A DNA stretch of 64,000 nt from assembly GCA_049302575.1 (NCBI GenBank), contig JBAQMG010000029.1, positions 1 to 64,000 on the forward strand, in the 5' to 3' direction. Source of the stretch: JBAQMG01 sp049302575. Lineage in GTDB: Bacteria > Bacillota > Desulfitobacteriia > Desulfitobacteriales > Desulfitobacteriaceae. Numbering within the stretch: position 1 is the first letter of the stretch; each line of letters starts with the position of its first letter. Of this stretch, positions 8,871-18,206 are shown piece by piece. Made by a program: the position numbers and the translations under genes. The notes under the pieces are model-generated. The model saw only the letters and a program-made list of their open reading frames with translations. It had not been told where the DNA came from and did no database searches.

Positions 8871-9707
8871 ATTATTGAGGTCGGAAAAATAAATAGACTC
8901 AAGATATCTAACTTTACATCCTTTGGCGCTTACCTAGATGCGGAAACTGGGATTTGGAAAGATAATGTATTATTACCGGTAAAACAACAACCTGCAGCTG
9001 CTAAAATTGGCGATTATTTAGAAGTCTTCATTTACAGGGACTCAGAAGATCGAGTGATTGCGACTATTCGGGAGCCCTTGGCCAAGGTCGGTGATTTAGC
9101 TTACCTAAAAGTTACTGCCAGAACTAAAATCGGGGCATTTTTGGACATAGGGCTAGAAAGAGGTTTGTTGTTACCCTTTAGCGAACAGAAATTCCCGCTT
9201 GGGATTGATCGGAGTTATCTAGTTTATGTTTACTTGGATAAAAGCGGTAGGCTGAGTTGTACAACTGATATTTACGAACACCTAACCATTGATAGCCTGT
9301 ATCAAAAAAATGATAAAGTAAGCGGAACAGTCTATTTAGTCAAGCCGGAAATAGGAGCGTTTGTGGCTGTAGATAACAAGTATCTAGGGCTTATACCTAA
9401 TAGTGAATATTTCCATGATCTCAAAATAGGCGATATAGTTGAAGCCCGAGTAATTAGAGTACGTGAAGACGGAAAGTTGGATCTCACACCTAGAGAACTT
9501 TCCTTCAAGCAAATGGATGCTGATGCGGAAACTCTTTTAAAGGCGATGCAAGACAACCAAGGCTATTTACCTCTTGACGAAAAAGCCAGCCCCGAAGATA
9601 TTGAACACAAGTTTCAGATGAGCAAGGCTGCTTTTAAAAGAGCCATCGGTGGCTTACTAAAAACCGATAAGATTATCAAGACTGTGGAAGGATTAAAACT
9701 TGTCTAA
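8871..9707 (+). CDS. cvfB: S1-domain RNA-binding protein CvfB, AUU start
   Basis: CvfB/YitL-type protein: tandem S1-like domains (about 1-65, 70-135, 140-205) followed by a C-terminal winged-helix-like region. Family proteins bind RNA and affect virulence-gene or general expression in Staphylococcus; the role here is unknown. The first canonical start in frame (GTG 9054) would remove about 61 residues, including the first domain. The frame is open upstream to 8856 and begins IIEVGKINRLKISNFTSFGAY. SD AAGGGGG (8857-8863) lies 7 bases before ATT 8871, so I call an AUU start, which gives 278 aa, close to the usual length of about 300. Confidence 0.8.
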   Translation: MIEVGKINRLKISNFTSFGAYLDAETGIWKDNVLLPVKQQPAAAKIGDYLEVFIYRDSEDRVIATIREPLAKVGDLAYLKVTARTKIGAFLDIGLERGLLLPFSEQKFPLGIDRSYLVYVYLDKSGRLSCTTDIYEHLTIDSLYQKNDKVSGTVYLVKPEIGAFVAVDNKYLGLIPNSEYFHDLKIGDIVEARVIRVREDGKLDLTPRELSFKQMDADAETLLKAMQDNQGYLPLDEKASPEDIEHKFQMSKAAFKRAIGGLLKTDKIIKTVEGLKLV

Positions 9708-9722
9708 GCGTATGACGATCAT

Positions 9723-9785
9723 AAAGTAAAAGAAGCAGGTTCATACCCCATCCGAATTTTGGTATTGCCCTTCTTCTTTTACTTT
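9723..9785. terminator. bidirectional terminator between cvfB and dynA
   Basis: AAAGTAAAAGAAG (9723-9735) and CTTCTTTTACTTT (9773-9785) are perfect inverted repeats between two convergent genes. T-rich or A-rich flanks allow termination from either side. Confidence 0.65.
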
Positions 9786-9801
9786 TACCTTTACTTCTGC
9801 C

Positions 9802-12800
9802 TCATACGCTCTTATCAGTCAATTCGACCAATTCCTTACGAACTTGTTCCACATAGTTTAGATCATACCCGCTCCCCAAGGCAGTAACCAATCCGGTGTA
9901 ATAGCCAGATACCTCTGCACGGGTTTGCTCTTTAAGCTTTTTGCTCTCAACTTCAAATACTTCATTCCATAATCCTTTGAAGCTACCATTGCAGTCCTTA
10001 AGCCAAGTTTGGATTTGGGGTTGCAAAATCTTGAGGACTGTTTCCCGCATTTTAGTCCTTCCCTGTCCCTCGATCCAATCTTTAGGATTTTTATATAAAG
10101 CAGGAACTTTGGCAAGAGAGCTGCGTTCCCAAGGCAGAGCTGAGACCATAGCAGATTCTTCATGGAAGTTAAATTCGTGTTCGTTTTGTAAGCTGCATTG
10201 TTGATCATCTTGACCAATCAAAGTTCTCTGCTTATTTAAAACGAGGTTTAGTGATTTCCGAATAAAGCTTTCTATTCTGAGAGAAGTGGCACGAATCTCC
10301 TGTCCCAATTCCACTTCAATTTCCTGTAATAATTCTCCCATACACTGCTGAACAGCTAACTTAGGCTGTTCCTCTTTCGGCTTCATCAGGACAAAAAAGC
10401 AACGATTAAACAGCTCGGTAAAACGGTGTGAGAGTCTCTGATCAACATAATAAAAGAGTTCATCAATTTCCTGGCTAAGAGAACTTTCCTCGGCTAGAAA
10501 AGAGCTTTGGTCTAAACCTGCAAGGATTTTTTGTTCGAGAGCCTGGTAGTATTGAAGCTTCACCGTTCTTTGCGAATCCTCTGTTTTTGCTGCTTCCAAT
10601 AACCCCTCTACATAGTGCAAGATCCTCAATATTTCCTTTTTGGCAGATTCCACTGCTAGGTTAATCAAATCCTTTTCGATAAAGGAGTAAAAACTAGTTT
10701 CAAAGATTTTTAGCCCAGAGTTAAGGAGCGCCTTTTCCAGTGCAGGGAGTCTTGCTTCACGGCTTATCTTTAGGCGCTGGCGGTACAACTGCTCTGCCTC
10801 AGGCTGAAGATCTCCTGCAGAAGCTTGTTTAGCTAAGAGGGCCAATTGGCTGGACACCGGAAAAATACGTGGTTGAATTAGATCACAAGCTCTCAGGTTT
10901 TGTTCAACATGTTTTAAGACTAAAGCCAATTCCTCAGAGGTTTGAGCCAAGTCAGAGGCATTAACGAGGAAAAACAACTTATCCATTTCAAAGGTGTCTT
11001 TAACTTTACCCAATTGGGAAAGAAACTGAGCATCAGCCTTACAAAATGGATTGTTATAGTAAGTCACAAATAATACGGCATCGGCATTCTTAATATAGTC
11101 AAAGGCTACATTAGTATGGCGAACATTGGTAGAATTAGACCCTGGAGTATCCACCAATACTACTCCCAATTCGGTTAACGGACAGGAGAAATATAGCTCA
11201 ATATCCTCAACAAAACAGGCCTTATCCTCCAAAACGACAAAATCCCGAAAATCAGAAAATCCAACCGTTAATTCTTCGCCAAGCTGCGCACCTATTGCGG
11301 CTTGACCACCGACAACAGCTTTAAGAAAACTCAGATGTGGCTTTGCCTCCAACGATATATCTAGGGTTTCCAAGGTGGGAATCTGCAGCAAAGCTTCAGC
11401 TAAATTTTTCGCAGAACAACCAAACACTGCTAGAGAAGATAATACATCAGAGGTCAGATCAGGCAGACTTTTTAATTTCACCTTGATGCTACCATGCGGG
11501 TATTGCTCAGTCGGTGGCAAAATCTTATTAATAGCTGAAGTGGTGGGGTTCGGCGACACCGGTAATACCGAATCCCCCAAGATGGCGTTGGCCAAGGAAG
11601 ATTTTCCCGCGCTAAAAGCCCCGAAGAGGGCAACGGTATATAAATTATTTTCCAGTCGTGCTGCTCGTTGTTGTAATGCTTCTGCTTTTGCACCAAATCC
11701 CGGCAAAGCGAGGACTAATTCAGCGCAAACCGTTAAATCTTGGGCGGTTTTCCATAACCTCGGGTGTCCCTTGCTTGCTGCAATCCCCTGTCTGTAAGTA
11801 TTCAACCTAGGAAATGAATCAAACTGTCCAGCAATTCCTTTGTTTGCTAAAACTCCGGCTTCACTCTGACTATCGATCTCTGAACTCTTGATACCGTTTT
11901 CCGAATAGGACAACATCTGATCTTCCAGAAATCCTACTTTTGGAAATAAGGCCGTTGCTTGCTCCCAAGAAATTAGTAATTTAGCCAGGTGAGTATTTTG
12001 GACAGCCTCAAGTTCTCTTAACTTGGCAAATGACTCAATCATTTGCCTATAATACAAGGATTGCTCTTGAAGACTAGCTAATTCATGGTGAGTTTTCAGT
12101 TTTGCCGCTTTCTGAGCGCGGTCAATCCAGAACTGTGTGCTTTGCCAGTAAACAGACTTAAGGGCTACAGCTAGGTCACGCGTATAATTCATTACATATT
12201 CCCCCGAAACCAAAGCCCCTGGACGTACGGTTTGGAGCAAAAGTTCAGGTTCAAACTGCACTTTCATTTGTGATACCTGATCGGCATAGTTTCCTTCCGG
12301 CAAATTATAACGAGCTGGCAGTTTGGTTAAAATCGTCCGCAAATGCCAAGTAAGGTTAGCTTCCGTCCTAGTTACCAGTTCTGAATAAAGCTTCTGGAGA
12401 CGTTGGTTCTGCTCTGCTTTTGTTCTGACCGAACTGGCGAAGAATCCTGCTTTAAAACCTGGTTGCCTGGATTCTAGGAACTTTTTCGCCAGTTCCCGCG
12501 TTTCAAAGCTAAACAAGGGGGCATTCTCCAAAAGCTTGTCGACCTCTGTCCTTGTTTCCGAATCAATGGTTCCTACTAAAGCTGTTAGGACCTTAATTTG
12601 TGCTTCCAGTTGCTGAAACGAAAACAAGGCTTCCTGCTCCGCAATCACTTGTTCTTTCACCCAAAGATGGGGCTCCCGAAGATTATCCTGCTGTGCAGAG
12701 AAAAATTCGCCATGCCGATTTAATACCTGCTTTACAGAACGGATGACTGTAGAAACTACTAGCTCCGCTCCTGCTGCTAGTAACTCAGACAATGTTTTTC

Positions 12801-13560
12801 TCACCTTATCCAATTGGCACTCGGGATGTTCATCCCTTAATAGGCTAGTAAAATATAGTCCTTGCGGTTTCAATTCCCATTGCTTCAATGTTTGAATTAA
12901 CCTAGCACGAAAATCAGCTAAGGAAAGCTCCAAACCCACATGTTTATCAGTTTGATTAACTACTAGGAGATAGGGAATTTTGCGTGATTGCAGAATTTTG
13001 AGGAAACTAAAATTTACCTGGGACTCAACATGATTGTAATCCGTTACGTAAATCACTAGGTCAGTCATGAGTAAGGCTGGATTTGTTGCTAGCTGTTTTC
13101 CACCCTCAATCGAATCAATCCCGGGAGTATCGATCATACTCAGCCCCTCCAGGGTATCACAAAAAAGCTCCAAGCTTACTAAATTCTCATCTTGGCACAA
13201 AGTATGGAACTGCTCACGTGCAGGTAACGAAATGTTAGTATAAGGCTTGAACTTGTGCCATAATCCTAACTTTTCTTGTTTACCTGGTCGAAGGTACACG
13301 GTATTCTTGCTATTCGGCAGTGGACTTACAGGCAGGAGGTTTTCGTCGCCGATTAACGAGTTTAGTAACCTAGATTTGCCCGCCGAAACATAACCGCAGC
13401 ACGCCACCGTAACAGCTTTCTGTTCAAGCTTTAATCTAAGGTTATTAATAATTCGAGCATTGCTGCTGTCTCCATAGTGCTCAAAAATTTCAACTAAACC
13501 ACCCAAATGAGAATCTAAACCCATTGGATAAAATTCTGCCATAGCCATGCTTGCCTCCAT
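9802..13560 (-). CDS. dynA: double dynamin-like GTPase DynA
   Basis: 1252-aa bacterial dynamin-like protein with two complete dynamin units in one chain, the architecture of Bacillus DynA (YpbR). Unit 1 has P-loop GYVSAGKS (56-63), DTPGIDS and NQTDK. Unit 2 has P-loop GAFSAGKS (about 646-653), DTPGSNS and VNASD. Helical stalk-like regions follow each GTPase. Known DynA tethers and fuses membranes and protects against membrane damage and phage. ATG 13560 and ATG 13548 are both possible; GGAGG stands 5 bases before the second. It is monocistronic and convergent with cvfB. Confidence 0.85.
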   Translation of the reverse strand: MEASMAMAEFYPMGLDSHLGGLVEIFEHYGDSSNARIINNLRLKLEQKAVTVACCGYVSAGKSRLLNSLIGDENLLPVSPLPNSKNTVYLRPGKQEKLGLWHKFKPYTNISLPAREQFHTLCQDENLVSLELFCDTLEGLSMIDTPGIDSIEGGKQLATNPALLMTDLVIYVTDYNHVESQVNFSFLKILQSRKIPYLLVVNQTDKHVGLELSLADFRARLIQTLKQWELKPQGLYFTSLLRDEHPECQLDKVRKTLSELLAAGAELVVSTVIRSVKQVLNRHGEFFSAQQDNLREPHLWVKEQVIAEQEALFSFQQLEAQIKVLTALVGTIDSETRTEVDKLLENAPLFSFETRELAKKFLESRQPGFKAGFFASSVRTKAEQNQRLQKLYSELVTRTEANLTWHLRTILTKLPARYNLPEGNYADQVSQMKVQFEPELLLQTVRPGALVSGEYVMNYTRDLAVALKSVYWQSTQFWIDRAQKAAKLKTHHELASLQEQSLYYRQMIESFAKLRELEAVQNTHLAKLLISWEQATALFPKVGFLEDQMLSYSENGIKSSEIDSQSEAGVLANKGIAGQFDSFPRLNTYRQGIAASKGHPRLWKTAQDLTVCAELVLALPGFGAKAEALQQRAARLENNLYTVALFGAFSAGKSSLANAILGDSVLPVSPNPTTSAINKILPPTEQYPHGSIKVKLKSLPDLTSDVLSSLAVFGCSAKNLAEALLQIPTLETLDISLEAKPHLSFLKAVVGGQAAIGAQLGEELTVGFSDFRDFVVLEDKACFVEDIELYFSCPLTELGVVLVDTPGSNSTNVRHTNVAFDYIKNADAVLFVTYYNNPFCKADAQFLSQLGKVKDTFEMDKLFFLVNASDLAQTSEELALVLKHVEQNLRACDLIQPRIFPVSSQLALLAKQASAGDLQPEAEQLYRQRLKISREARLPALEKALLNSGLKIFETSFYSFIEKDLINLAVESAKKEILRILHYVEGLLEAAKTEDSQRTVKLQYYQALEQKILAGLDQSSFLAEESSLSQEIDELFYYVDQRLSHRFTELFNRCFFVLMKPKEEQPKLAVQQCMGELLQEIEVELGQEIRATSLRIESFIRKSLNLVLNKQRTLIGQDDQQCSLQNEHEFNFHEESAMVSALPWERSSLAKVPALYKNPKDWIEGQGRTKMRETVLKILQPQIQTWLKDCNGSFKGLWNEVFEVESKKLKEQTRAEVSGYYTGLVTALGSGYDLNYVEQVRKELVELTDKSV

Positions 13561-13599
13561 TTACCTTTTGCCTCATATTTTAACCTTCGTCATACAAAC

Positions 13600-13645
13600 T
13601 AAAAAGCAAGGGCTGTCCCGGTATTTTAGCACTCGGAACAACCCC
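13600..13645 (-). terminator. terminator of the CDGSH gene
   Basis: On the minus strand GGGTTGTTCCG pairs with CGGGACAGCCC (G-U pairs included), followed by TTGCTTTTTAG. It lies 53 bases after the stop codon at 13698. Confidence 0.6.
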
Positions 13646-13697
13646 TACTCTATCAGGATTAGCCAGACATTCAGCTCTGTTAAACATCCAGGGTCCA

Positions 13698-14396
13698 TTA
13701 TTCCTTATTAGCAGTATACCTTATACTAACATGTGCCGCGTCACAAAAAGGCTTATTTTGAGATTTTCCACAACGACAGAGCGTTACCATGTTACGCACC
13801 TCGTACTCAGTACCATCAGAGGCTTCGATAGGAATACCACCTCTGACCCAAATTGGGCCACTCACCTTTTGTGGGGGATCTTCAATGATTCCTATCGAGG
13901 GTTCAAACTTAGGTTCAATAGCCTTACCCGTCTTCTTATCCCATGTAATCAGTCTTCCTGCAGGACAATCAGCAGCTGCTTGGATTGCACTATCACGTAA
14001 TTTGGGCTCATCAGAGTGTTCGGTAAGTTCCCAGACGTCGCCTTCTTGCCTATGACAAAACCGTGCATACGCACACAAATCATTGGCATCAGTAAGCACC
14101 AGATCAGATCCTTCCAGCGTTTGGGCTTGCTCTAAATATTTTTGGCGACTGGCTGTTTCAGTACCCTCAAATTGATTTTTTTGATGACTTCCATCGCAAT
14201 ATGGGCTATTACTTGAATGTCCACAGCGGCAAAGTGCATACGCTTCCTTCTCTGAGTAAGAATCGCCTGCTTCCCATTTTATAGAGCGTCCTTTTTCATT
14301 GGCAATGATTGTCTGGTCTGTCATGGGAATATTGCCCGACACAAGATATGGACCACCTCTTACAATTTTAATCTTGGGTGTACTTTTATTAGACAT
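13698..14396 (-). CDS. CDGSH iron-sulfur protein with Fer4_19-like centre
   Basis: 232-aa soluble protein with three parts: a CDGSH domain CRCGHSSNSPYCDGSH (2Fe-2S, 3Cys-1His), a central stretch with CAYARFCH and DCPAGR that resembles the divergent Fer4_19/DUF1271 cluster domain, and a second CDGSH-like unit CRCGKSQNKPFCDAAH. It probably carries two or three Fe-S clusters and moves electrons or senses redox state; its partner is unknown. Start chosen at ATG 14396, with GGGAGG 8 bases upstream, not at 14426. The second unit has DAAH in place of DGSH. Confidence 0.85.
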   Translation of the reverse strand: MSNKSTPKIKIVRGGPYLVSGNIPMTDQTIIANEKGRSIKWEAGDSYSEKEAYALCRCGHSSNSPYCDGSHQKNQFEGTETASRQKYLEQAQTLEGSDLVLTDANDLCAYARFCHRQEGDVWELTEHSDEPKLRDSAIQAAADCPAGRLITWDKKTGKAIEPKFEPSIGIIEDPPQKVSGPIWVRGGIPIEASDGTEYEVRNMVTLCRCGKSQNKPFCDAAHVSIRYTANKE

Positions 14397-14471
14397 TATT
14401 ATTTCCTCCCTTGTCAGATATACCATTAAAATTGAGGTTGCAAATGATAAATGAAGAAAATCATTCGGACC

Positions 14472-14981
14472 TTATATGCTTTTCGGTTTTATATCCGTCA
14501 AAACTCCGTATCCGCCGAGCACTTTCACCTTTCCTTCAAGGGCTCCTTTAGCAGATTGCTGTTGAAGATCCACCCCACTACCCTGCTTTACGAAATACTT
14601 ACCCAGGCTATAATCCAGCTGAACACTCTCAGCACCAATGCTATAATGCTGAAATTTACCTTTAAGGTAAATCCCCCGTTTGGGCTTATTAACACTTACG
14701 TTGTCAACCACGTAATACTTACCTTCTTGTTTAAGAGTTACATAAAGATTTTTCTTAATCATCTTGTCAATTGGCGTCGGTAGCTTAGCCATTGGTATAT
14801 CAGAAATTTTCATACTTACAGAAACATAATCCCCTCTAAACAAATCAGTAGGGTCAACTGCCTTAGTTTCAAGTACTACCTCTTGACCTAAGAGAACTGT
14901 AACTTCAGGTTTGACGGTCATTGCAAGTAGGATCAGTAAGGGAATCGCCACGGCTATTAAAAAAGCACTTCTCTTTTTCAT
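14472..14981 (-). CDS. GDYXXLXY-family membrane-anchored protein
   Basis: 169-aa protein with one N-terminal membrane segment (about 5-24) and an extracytoplasmic domain with FRGDYVSVS, which matches the GDYxxLxY signature. This family is nearly always encoded next to a DUF2157 membrane protein, as here. The ATG overlaps the end of that upstream gene by 4 bases (ATGA), implying translational coupling and a joint complex. Function is unknown. Lysine-rich C-terminal half. Confidence 0.8.
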   Translation of the reverse strand: MKKRSAFLIAVAIPLLILLAMTVKPEVTVLLGQEVVLETKAVDPTDLFRGDYVSVSMKISDIPMAKLPTPIDKMIKKNLYVTLKQEGKYYVVDNVSVNKPKRGIYLKGKFQHYSIGAESVQLDYSLGKYFVKQGSGVDLQQQSAKGALEGKVKVLGGYGVLTDIKPKSI

Positions 14982-16021
14982 ACCAGCGCTCCCCCTTTTT
15001 GAATTTTCCTCATGCGTTCGAAATAAAAACCGAAACCAATTAAAAGTAAACCTCCCACAATAAAGAAGAGTGATTTAGGTAAAAAAGCAAAAGTATCCGT
15101 ATAATACCTAAATATTGTAACGCATATAAAGAGCAGACTTAGAAGACTACCCTTTTTAATGAGTAAAAATAGCAAGCCGACAAAGGCAATGGCGAACACG
15201 GTACTTATGGTCACTTGTGTAGCATGAGCTCTGATCAATATAGACCACAAATCGGGGATTGTCAGGATCACACCCGTTATTCCAAATAGAATATTGCCCT
15301 GTAATCTGAAGATTTCGGACTTTAAGTTGTGCTTGATAGCGTACATTAATAGTCCGAGGATGAAAAAGATTAGCGCGATATATAACCCATTGACTTCATA
15401 GTACAAGGTCAAGTATAAAATAAAATTGAGTGCTGTAAGGTTAGCAAAAAACAAAATGAGCCTTGACCTGTCGAAGTAATTATAGGCTAAGTACAGCGCT
15501 GGAACCCCTGGCCAGGCAAGATATGGAAAAGCCTGGTTCAGCGAGGCGTTCAGATAAATCCCGAACAAAATATTTGCAAAAAGCATTAAATACTTATCCT
15601 TCTGCTGAAGAGCAAGGGGGACAATGCCTACAGACCAGAGAAGAAAGGCGGTATAAAAATCCCCTCCAAAGTTAAACATCTGTCCAATCAAGAAGATACC
15701 CGCGCCGTAAACCAACGCGCCGAGATAGATTAAACTGAGACCAGTTTTGGGATAGTCTTCGGACAATTTGTAGGCTACAAAGTTTGCTCCACCAAATACT
15801 CCAAATATTACCCCAAGTTTCAGTAACTTACTCATCCCGTCCCAGTTACTCGCTATAAAACTCAAGATGCCCAGTCCAACAAGAATTGCGCCAATGGTAA
15901 CCACAACCCTGATAAAGTTGAGTCCACCTTTTATATCATAGAGATTGAGTATCGACTCTTTTTGTTCACTCGTAATAAGCTCGCTACTCTCATGATAGTT
16001 TAGTTCTTTTGTTAATAACAA
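14978..16021 (-). CDS. DUF2157 multi-spanning membrane protein
   Basis: 347-aa protein with a cytosolic N-terminal stretch (LITSEQKESILNLY, the DUF2157 helical motif) followed by about ten membrane helices. It partners with the GDYXXLXY protein at 14472-14981. TTG 16021 is only 3 bases from GGAG, too close. The frame continues upstream without a stop and encodes NLKRQLAKSEFLL, which looks like a normal family N-terminus, yet contains no ATG/GTG/TTG. A run of eight G (16058-16065) in an SD-like purine tract lies just upstream. The true start is therefore unresolved. Confidence 0.75.
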   Translation of the reverse strand: MLLTKELNYHESSELITSEQKESILNLYDIKGGLNFIRVVVTIGAILVGLGILSFIASNWDGMSKLLKLGVIFGVFGGANFVAYKLSEDYPKTGLSLIYLGALVYGAGIFLIGQMFNFGGDFYTAFLLWSVGIVPLALQQKDKYLMLFANILFGIYLNASLNQAFPYLAWPGVPALYLAYNYFDRSRLILFFANLTALNFILYLTLYYEVNGLYIALIFFILGLLMYAIKHNLKSEIFRLQGNILFGITGVILTIPDLWSILIRAHATQVTISTVFAIAFVGLLFLLIKKGSLLSLLFICVTIFRYYTDTFAFLPKSLFFIVGGLLLIGFGFYFERMRKIQKGGALV

Positions 16022-16143
16022 GAACTCCGACTTAGCTAGTTGTCTTTTTAAGTTTCTCCCCCCCCTTCCAGTAGTTTAATTACAATAAATACATTAGTTT
16101 TCAATGATATTACTACGCTAATAAATATTCTAATATTAATTTA

Positions 16144-17352
16144 TTAATCAAAGGGGACAATCGCAATTTGGTCACGACCATTATTTTTAGCAAGATACAA
16201 CCCATCATCCGCTCTTTTTAGAACACTATTAAAATCCTGATCATTTTTAGTCGCACAAGCTATGCCTAAGCTTATTTTGACATCATACGATAAGCCTTGT
16301 ATTTCAAAGGGTTTTTCTCTTGTTTGTTTCCAGACTCTTTGCGCAACAATTTGTGCATTTTCCAGATCAGTACTTGGTAATAAAATTAGAAATTCTTCCC
16401 CTCCCCAACGACCTACCACATCATAATTTCTAACAGAATTTTGCAGGCGTATAGAAAATTCTTTAAGAATTTCATCACCAATTTGATGACCATACGTATC
16501 ATTAAAATATTTAAAATGATCAATATCGACCATGATCAGGCTGAGCAAATTATGTTTCAATACCCTTTCCAGTAAGCGTAAGCCCTTAGAAAACTCCTCC
16601 TCTGCCCTTGAAATTAAAAGTCTTCGATTATATAACTTAGTCAACTCATCGGTAATAGCTACTTCTTCCAATCTGCGTTGCACTAATTCTAGCCGTTTTG
16701 CACTAATCTTCATTAAATTATGCAAAGCTCCGAACGCAATCAGTAATACACCTAAGAGAACTAAACCAGAATAAACTACGGTATTTTTGATTTCTTCCGA
16801 ATAACGGGTCACATCAACATAAACTTCTGCCCCACCAATAATTTCGTTTTCTTTAGTCTTAACCGGGTAATATACTTCTACAACATCCCTGTCCAATCCT
16901 TTCTCATCCTTGAGATCCATCTTTTCAGATTTTTCCATATATTCTCCGATTGATTTACCTTTGAGCGCTTCTGCTAATTTAAGATTGTTTGCATCAGCTT
17001 TGCCAATTAGTTTTTCTTCCGTACTATAAACAACTTTCATACCCATAGAAAAAACTTTAATCTTGAAAATACCTAAGGGAAATAAATATTTTTGCATTCT
17101 TTGATTTAAAACTTCGTAGATATTAGGATTGATTTGCCAGTAACTTCTTCCAGAAGTATCTTTAGCAATCAACAAATCGTGTTCCTGTTCTATAATAACG
17201 TTGCCTATAGCAAGAGCATCGTAAATTGCATTATTTATAATATTGTTTTGGTATATTTTGTAAATTCCTATGGTAGCTAGAGTTAAGATAAAAACCATAC
17301 TTAGAAGTGCAAGCAGTACGAATCTTTTCAATAATATATTATGTTGTTTCAC
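16144..17352 (-). CDS. membrane diguanylate cyclase (GGDEF)
   Basis: Makes cyclic di-GMP from GTP. Two membrane segments (about 10-32 and 192-212 counted from the chosen start) enclose an extracytoplasmic sensor region of about 160 aa. A GGDEF domain follows with DELTKLYNRR, DIDHFKYFND and the active-site RWGGEEF. No RxxD inhibitory site is obvious. Start chosen at GTG 17352, behind GGGGAG; ATGs at 17379 and 17415 are also in frame but lack a good SD, and 17415 lies next to the terminator of the leader. No EAL domain. Expression is probably controlled by the structured leader at 17401-17519. Confidence 0.85.
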   Translation of the reverse strand: MKQHNILLKRFVLLALLSMVFILTLATIGIYKIYQNNIINNAIYDALAIGNVIIEQEHDLLIAKDTSGRSYWQINPNIYEVLNQRMQKYLFPLGIFKIKVFSMGMKVVYSTEEKLIGKADANNLKLAEALKGKSIGEYMEKSEKMDLKDEKGLDRDVVEVYYPVKTKENEIIGGAEVYVDVTRYSEEIKNTVVYSGLVLLGVLLIAFGALHNLMKISAKRLELVQRRLEEVAITDELTKLYNRRLLISRAEEEFSKGLRLLERVLKHNLLSLIMVDIDHFKYFNDTYGHQIGDEILKEFSIRLQNSVRNYDVVGRWGGEEFLILLPSTDLENAQIVAQRVWKQTREKPFEIQGLSYDVKISLGIACATKNDQDFNSVLKRADDGLYLAKNNGRDQIAIVPFD

Positions 17353-17400
17353 CGTTTCTCCCCTTCTGATTTTCGACATATGATCTAGTATACGTCTTTC

Positions 17401-17519
17401 AAAAAAACATAGCAACTAGGCCCTTAAACATTTAGGCTAGAAACTATGTTTTTTGTACCGAGCATACTTTACGGAGTGGGTGAATACCCCTGTCGCCTTG
17501 TTACCACAAGGCAAGTACG
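17401..17519 (-). promoter_or_regulatory. structured leader with intrinsic terminator
   Basis: Read on the minus strand, CGTACTT (17513-17519) pairs with AAGTATG (17463-17469) and encloses two hairpins: GCCTTG/CAAGGC (17495-17512) and GGGT/ACCC (17478-17489). This is a three-way junction with joining strands GACAG and ACTCCGTA. About 15 bases later comes a terminator: outer stem CATAG/CTATG (17408-17448) with inner pairs, then seven T (17401-17407). The order aptamer-like fold, terminator, SD, GGDEF gene looks like a riboswitch or attenuator, but I cannot assign it to a known class. It could instead be the terminator of the ferritin-like gene. Confidence 0.5.
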
Positions 17520-17546
17520 ACTCATTTTTATACCTTGAGAGAACCA

Positions 17547-18011
17547 TTAGTGGGGCTCAGATATCCCAACATGCCCCTCTCTTTTCTCTTGTTCCATACG
17601 AGATTTAAACTGTTTACAATGTTCCTGATCTTCGAGTACAATCTGCTTAACTAGGTTTTGACTTACAGAATCAAGCTCGTCAATACGAACCTCATAAGCA
17701 TGAATTCCCTTATCCTCTCCATCGTAAAGCTGTTTAAGTAACTGTTCCGGTCCTCGATAGGAATTAACAGTTGCCACCAAATTGGCCATTGCCCCTGCTA
17801 AACCAGTACTCCCTTTAGGAATCCCGCCCAAATCATTGATTCGTTTAATTAACAACTCTGCATGTTGCTTATGGTCATTCTCGAAATCAGATAGCATTTC
17901 GGCAACTTGGATGTCCTTTTGTAAACCATTCGTCTTAACGTAAATGTCAATTGCCATGTGTTCGCCTTTAAGTAGTTCATTGAGTGCTTCTATTTGTTGA
18001 GGGGTTGACAT
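17547..18011 (-). CDS. ferritin-like DUF2383 protein
   Basis: 154-aa four-helix protein with carboxylate/His motifs in each helix: GEHMAID, ENDHKQHAE, DGEDKGIHAYE and EDQEHCKQF. These are typical of ferritin-like proteins related to the DUF2383 group and could bind a di-metal centre. No signal peptide. Its role may be metal or oxidative stress handling, which is inferred from the fold only. The ATG is preceded by AGGA. Flanking gaps (18012-18206) are AT-rich and otherwise empty. Confidence 0.75.
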   Translation of the reverse strand: MSTPQQIEALNELLKGEHMAIDIYVKTNGLQKDIQVAEMLSDFENDHKQHAELLIKRINDLGGIPKGSTGLAGAMANLVATVNSYRGPEQLLKQLYDGEDKGIHAYEVRIDELDSVSQNLVKQIVLEDQEHCKQFKSRMEQEKREGHVGISEPH

Positions 18012-18206
18012 AGATTAGTCCTCCTTAGAATTTTATAATCCTAGTATCCCCAAATATTAGCCATCAAATTAGTCCCGAGACGAATTATTCTTTTTCATTA
18101 CTTTTTAAGCTTGCAGTTTTCTTTAGTCCGCATATCTGGATCAATCCTAAAGAACTTTCCCCATATCAATTTATAATATTAATTGTAATGTAGTTACTTT
18201 AGAATT

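Noticed and set aside
17401..17519. Cyclic-di-GMP class I or II riboswitch
   Set aside because: The gene context fits, but the conserved core sequences of both classes are not found in the leader.
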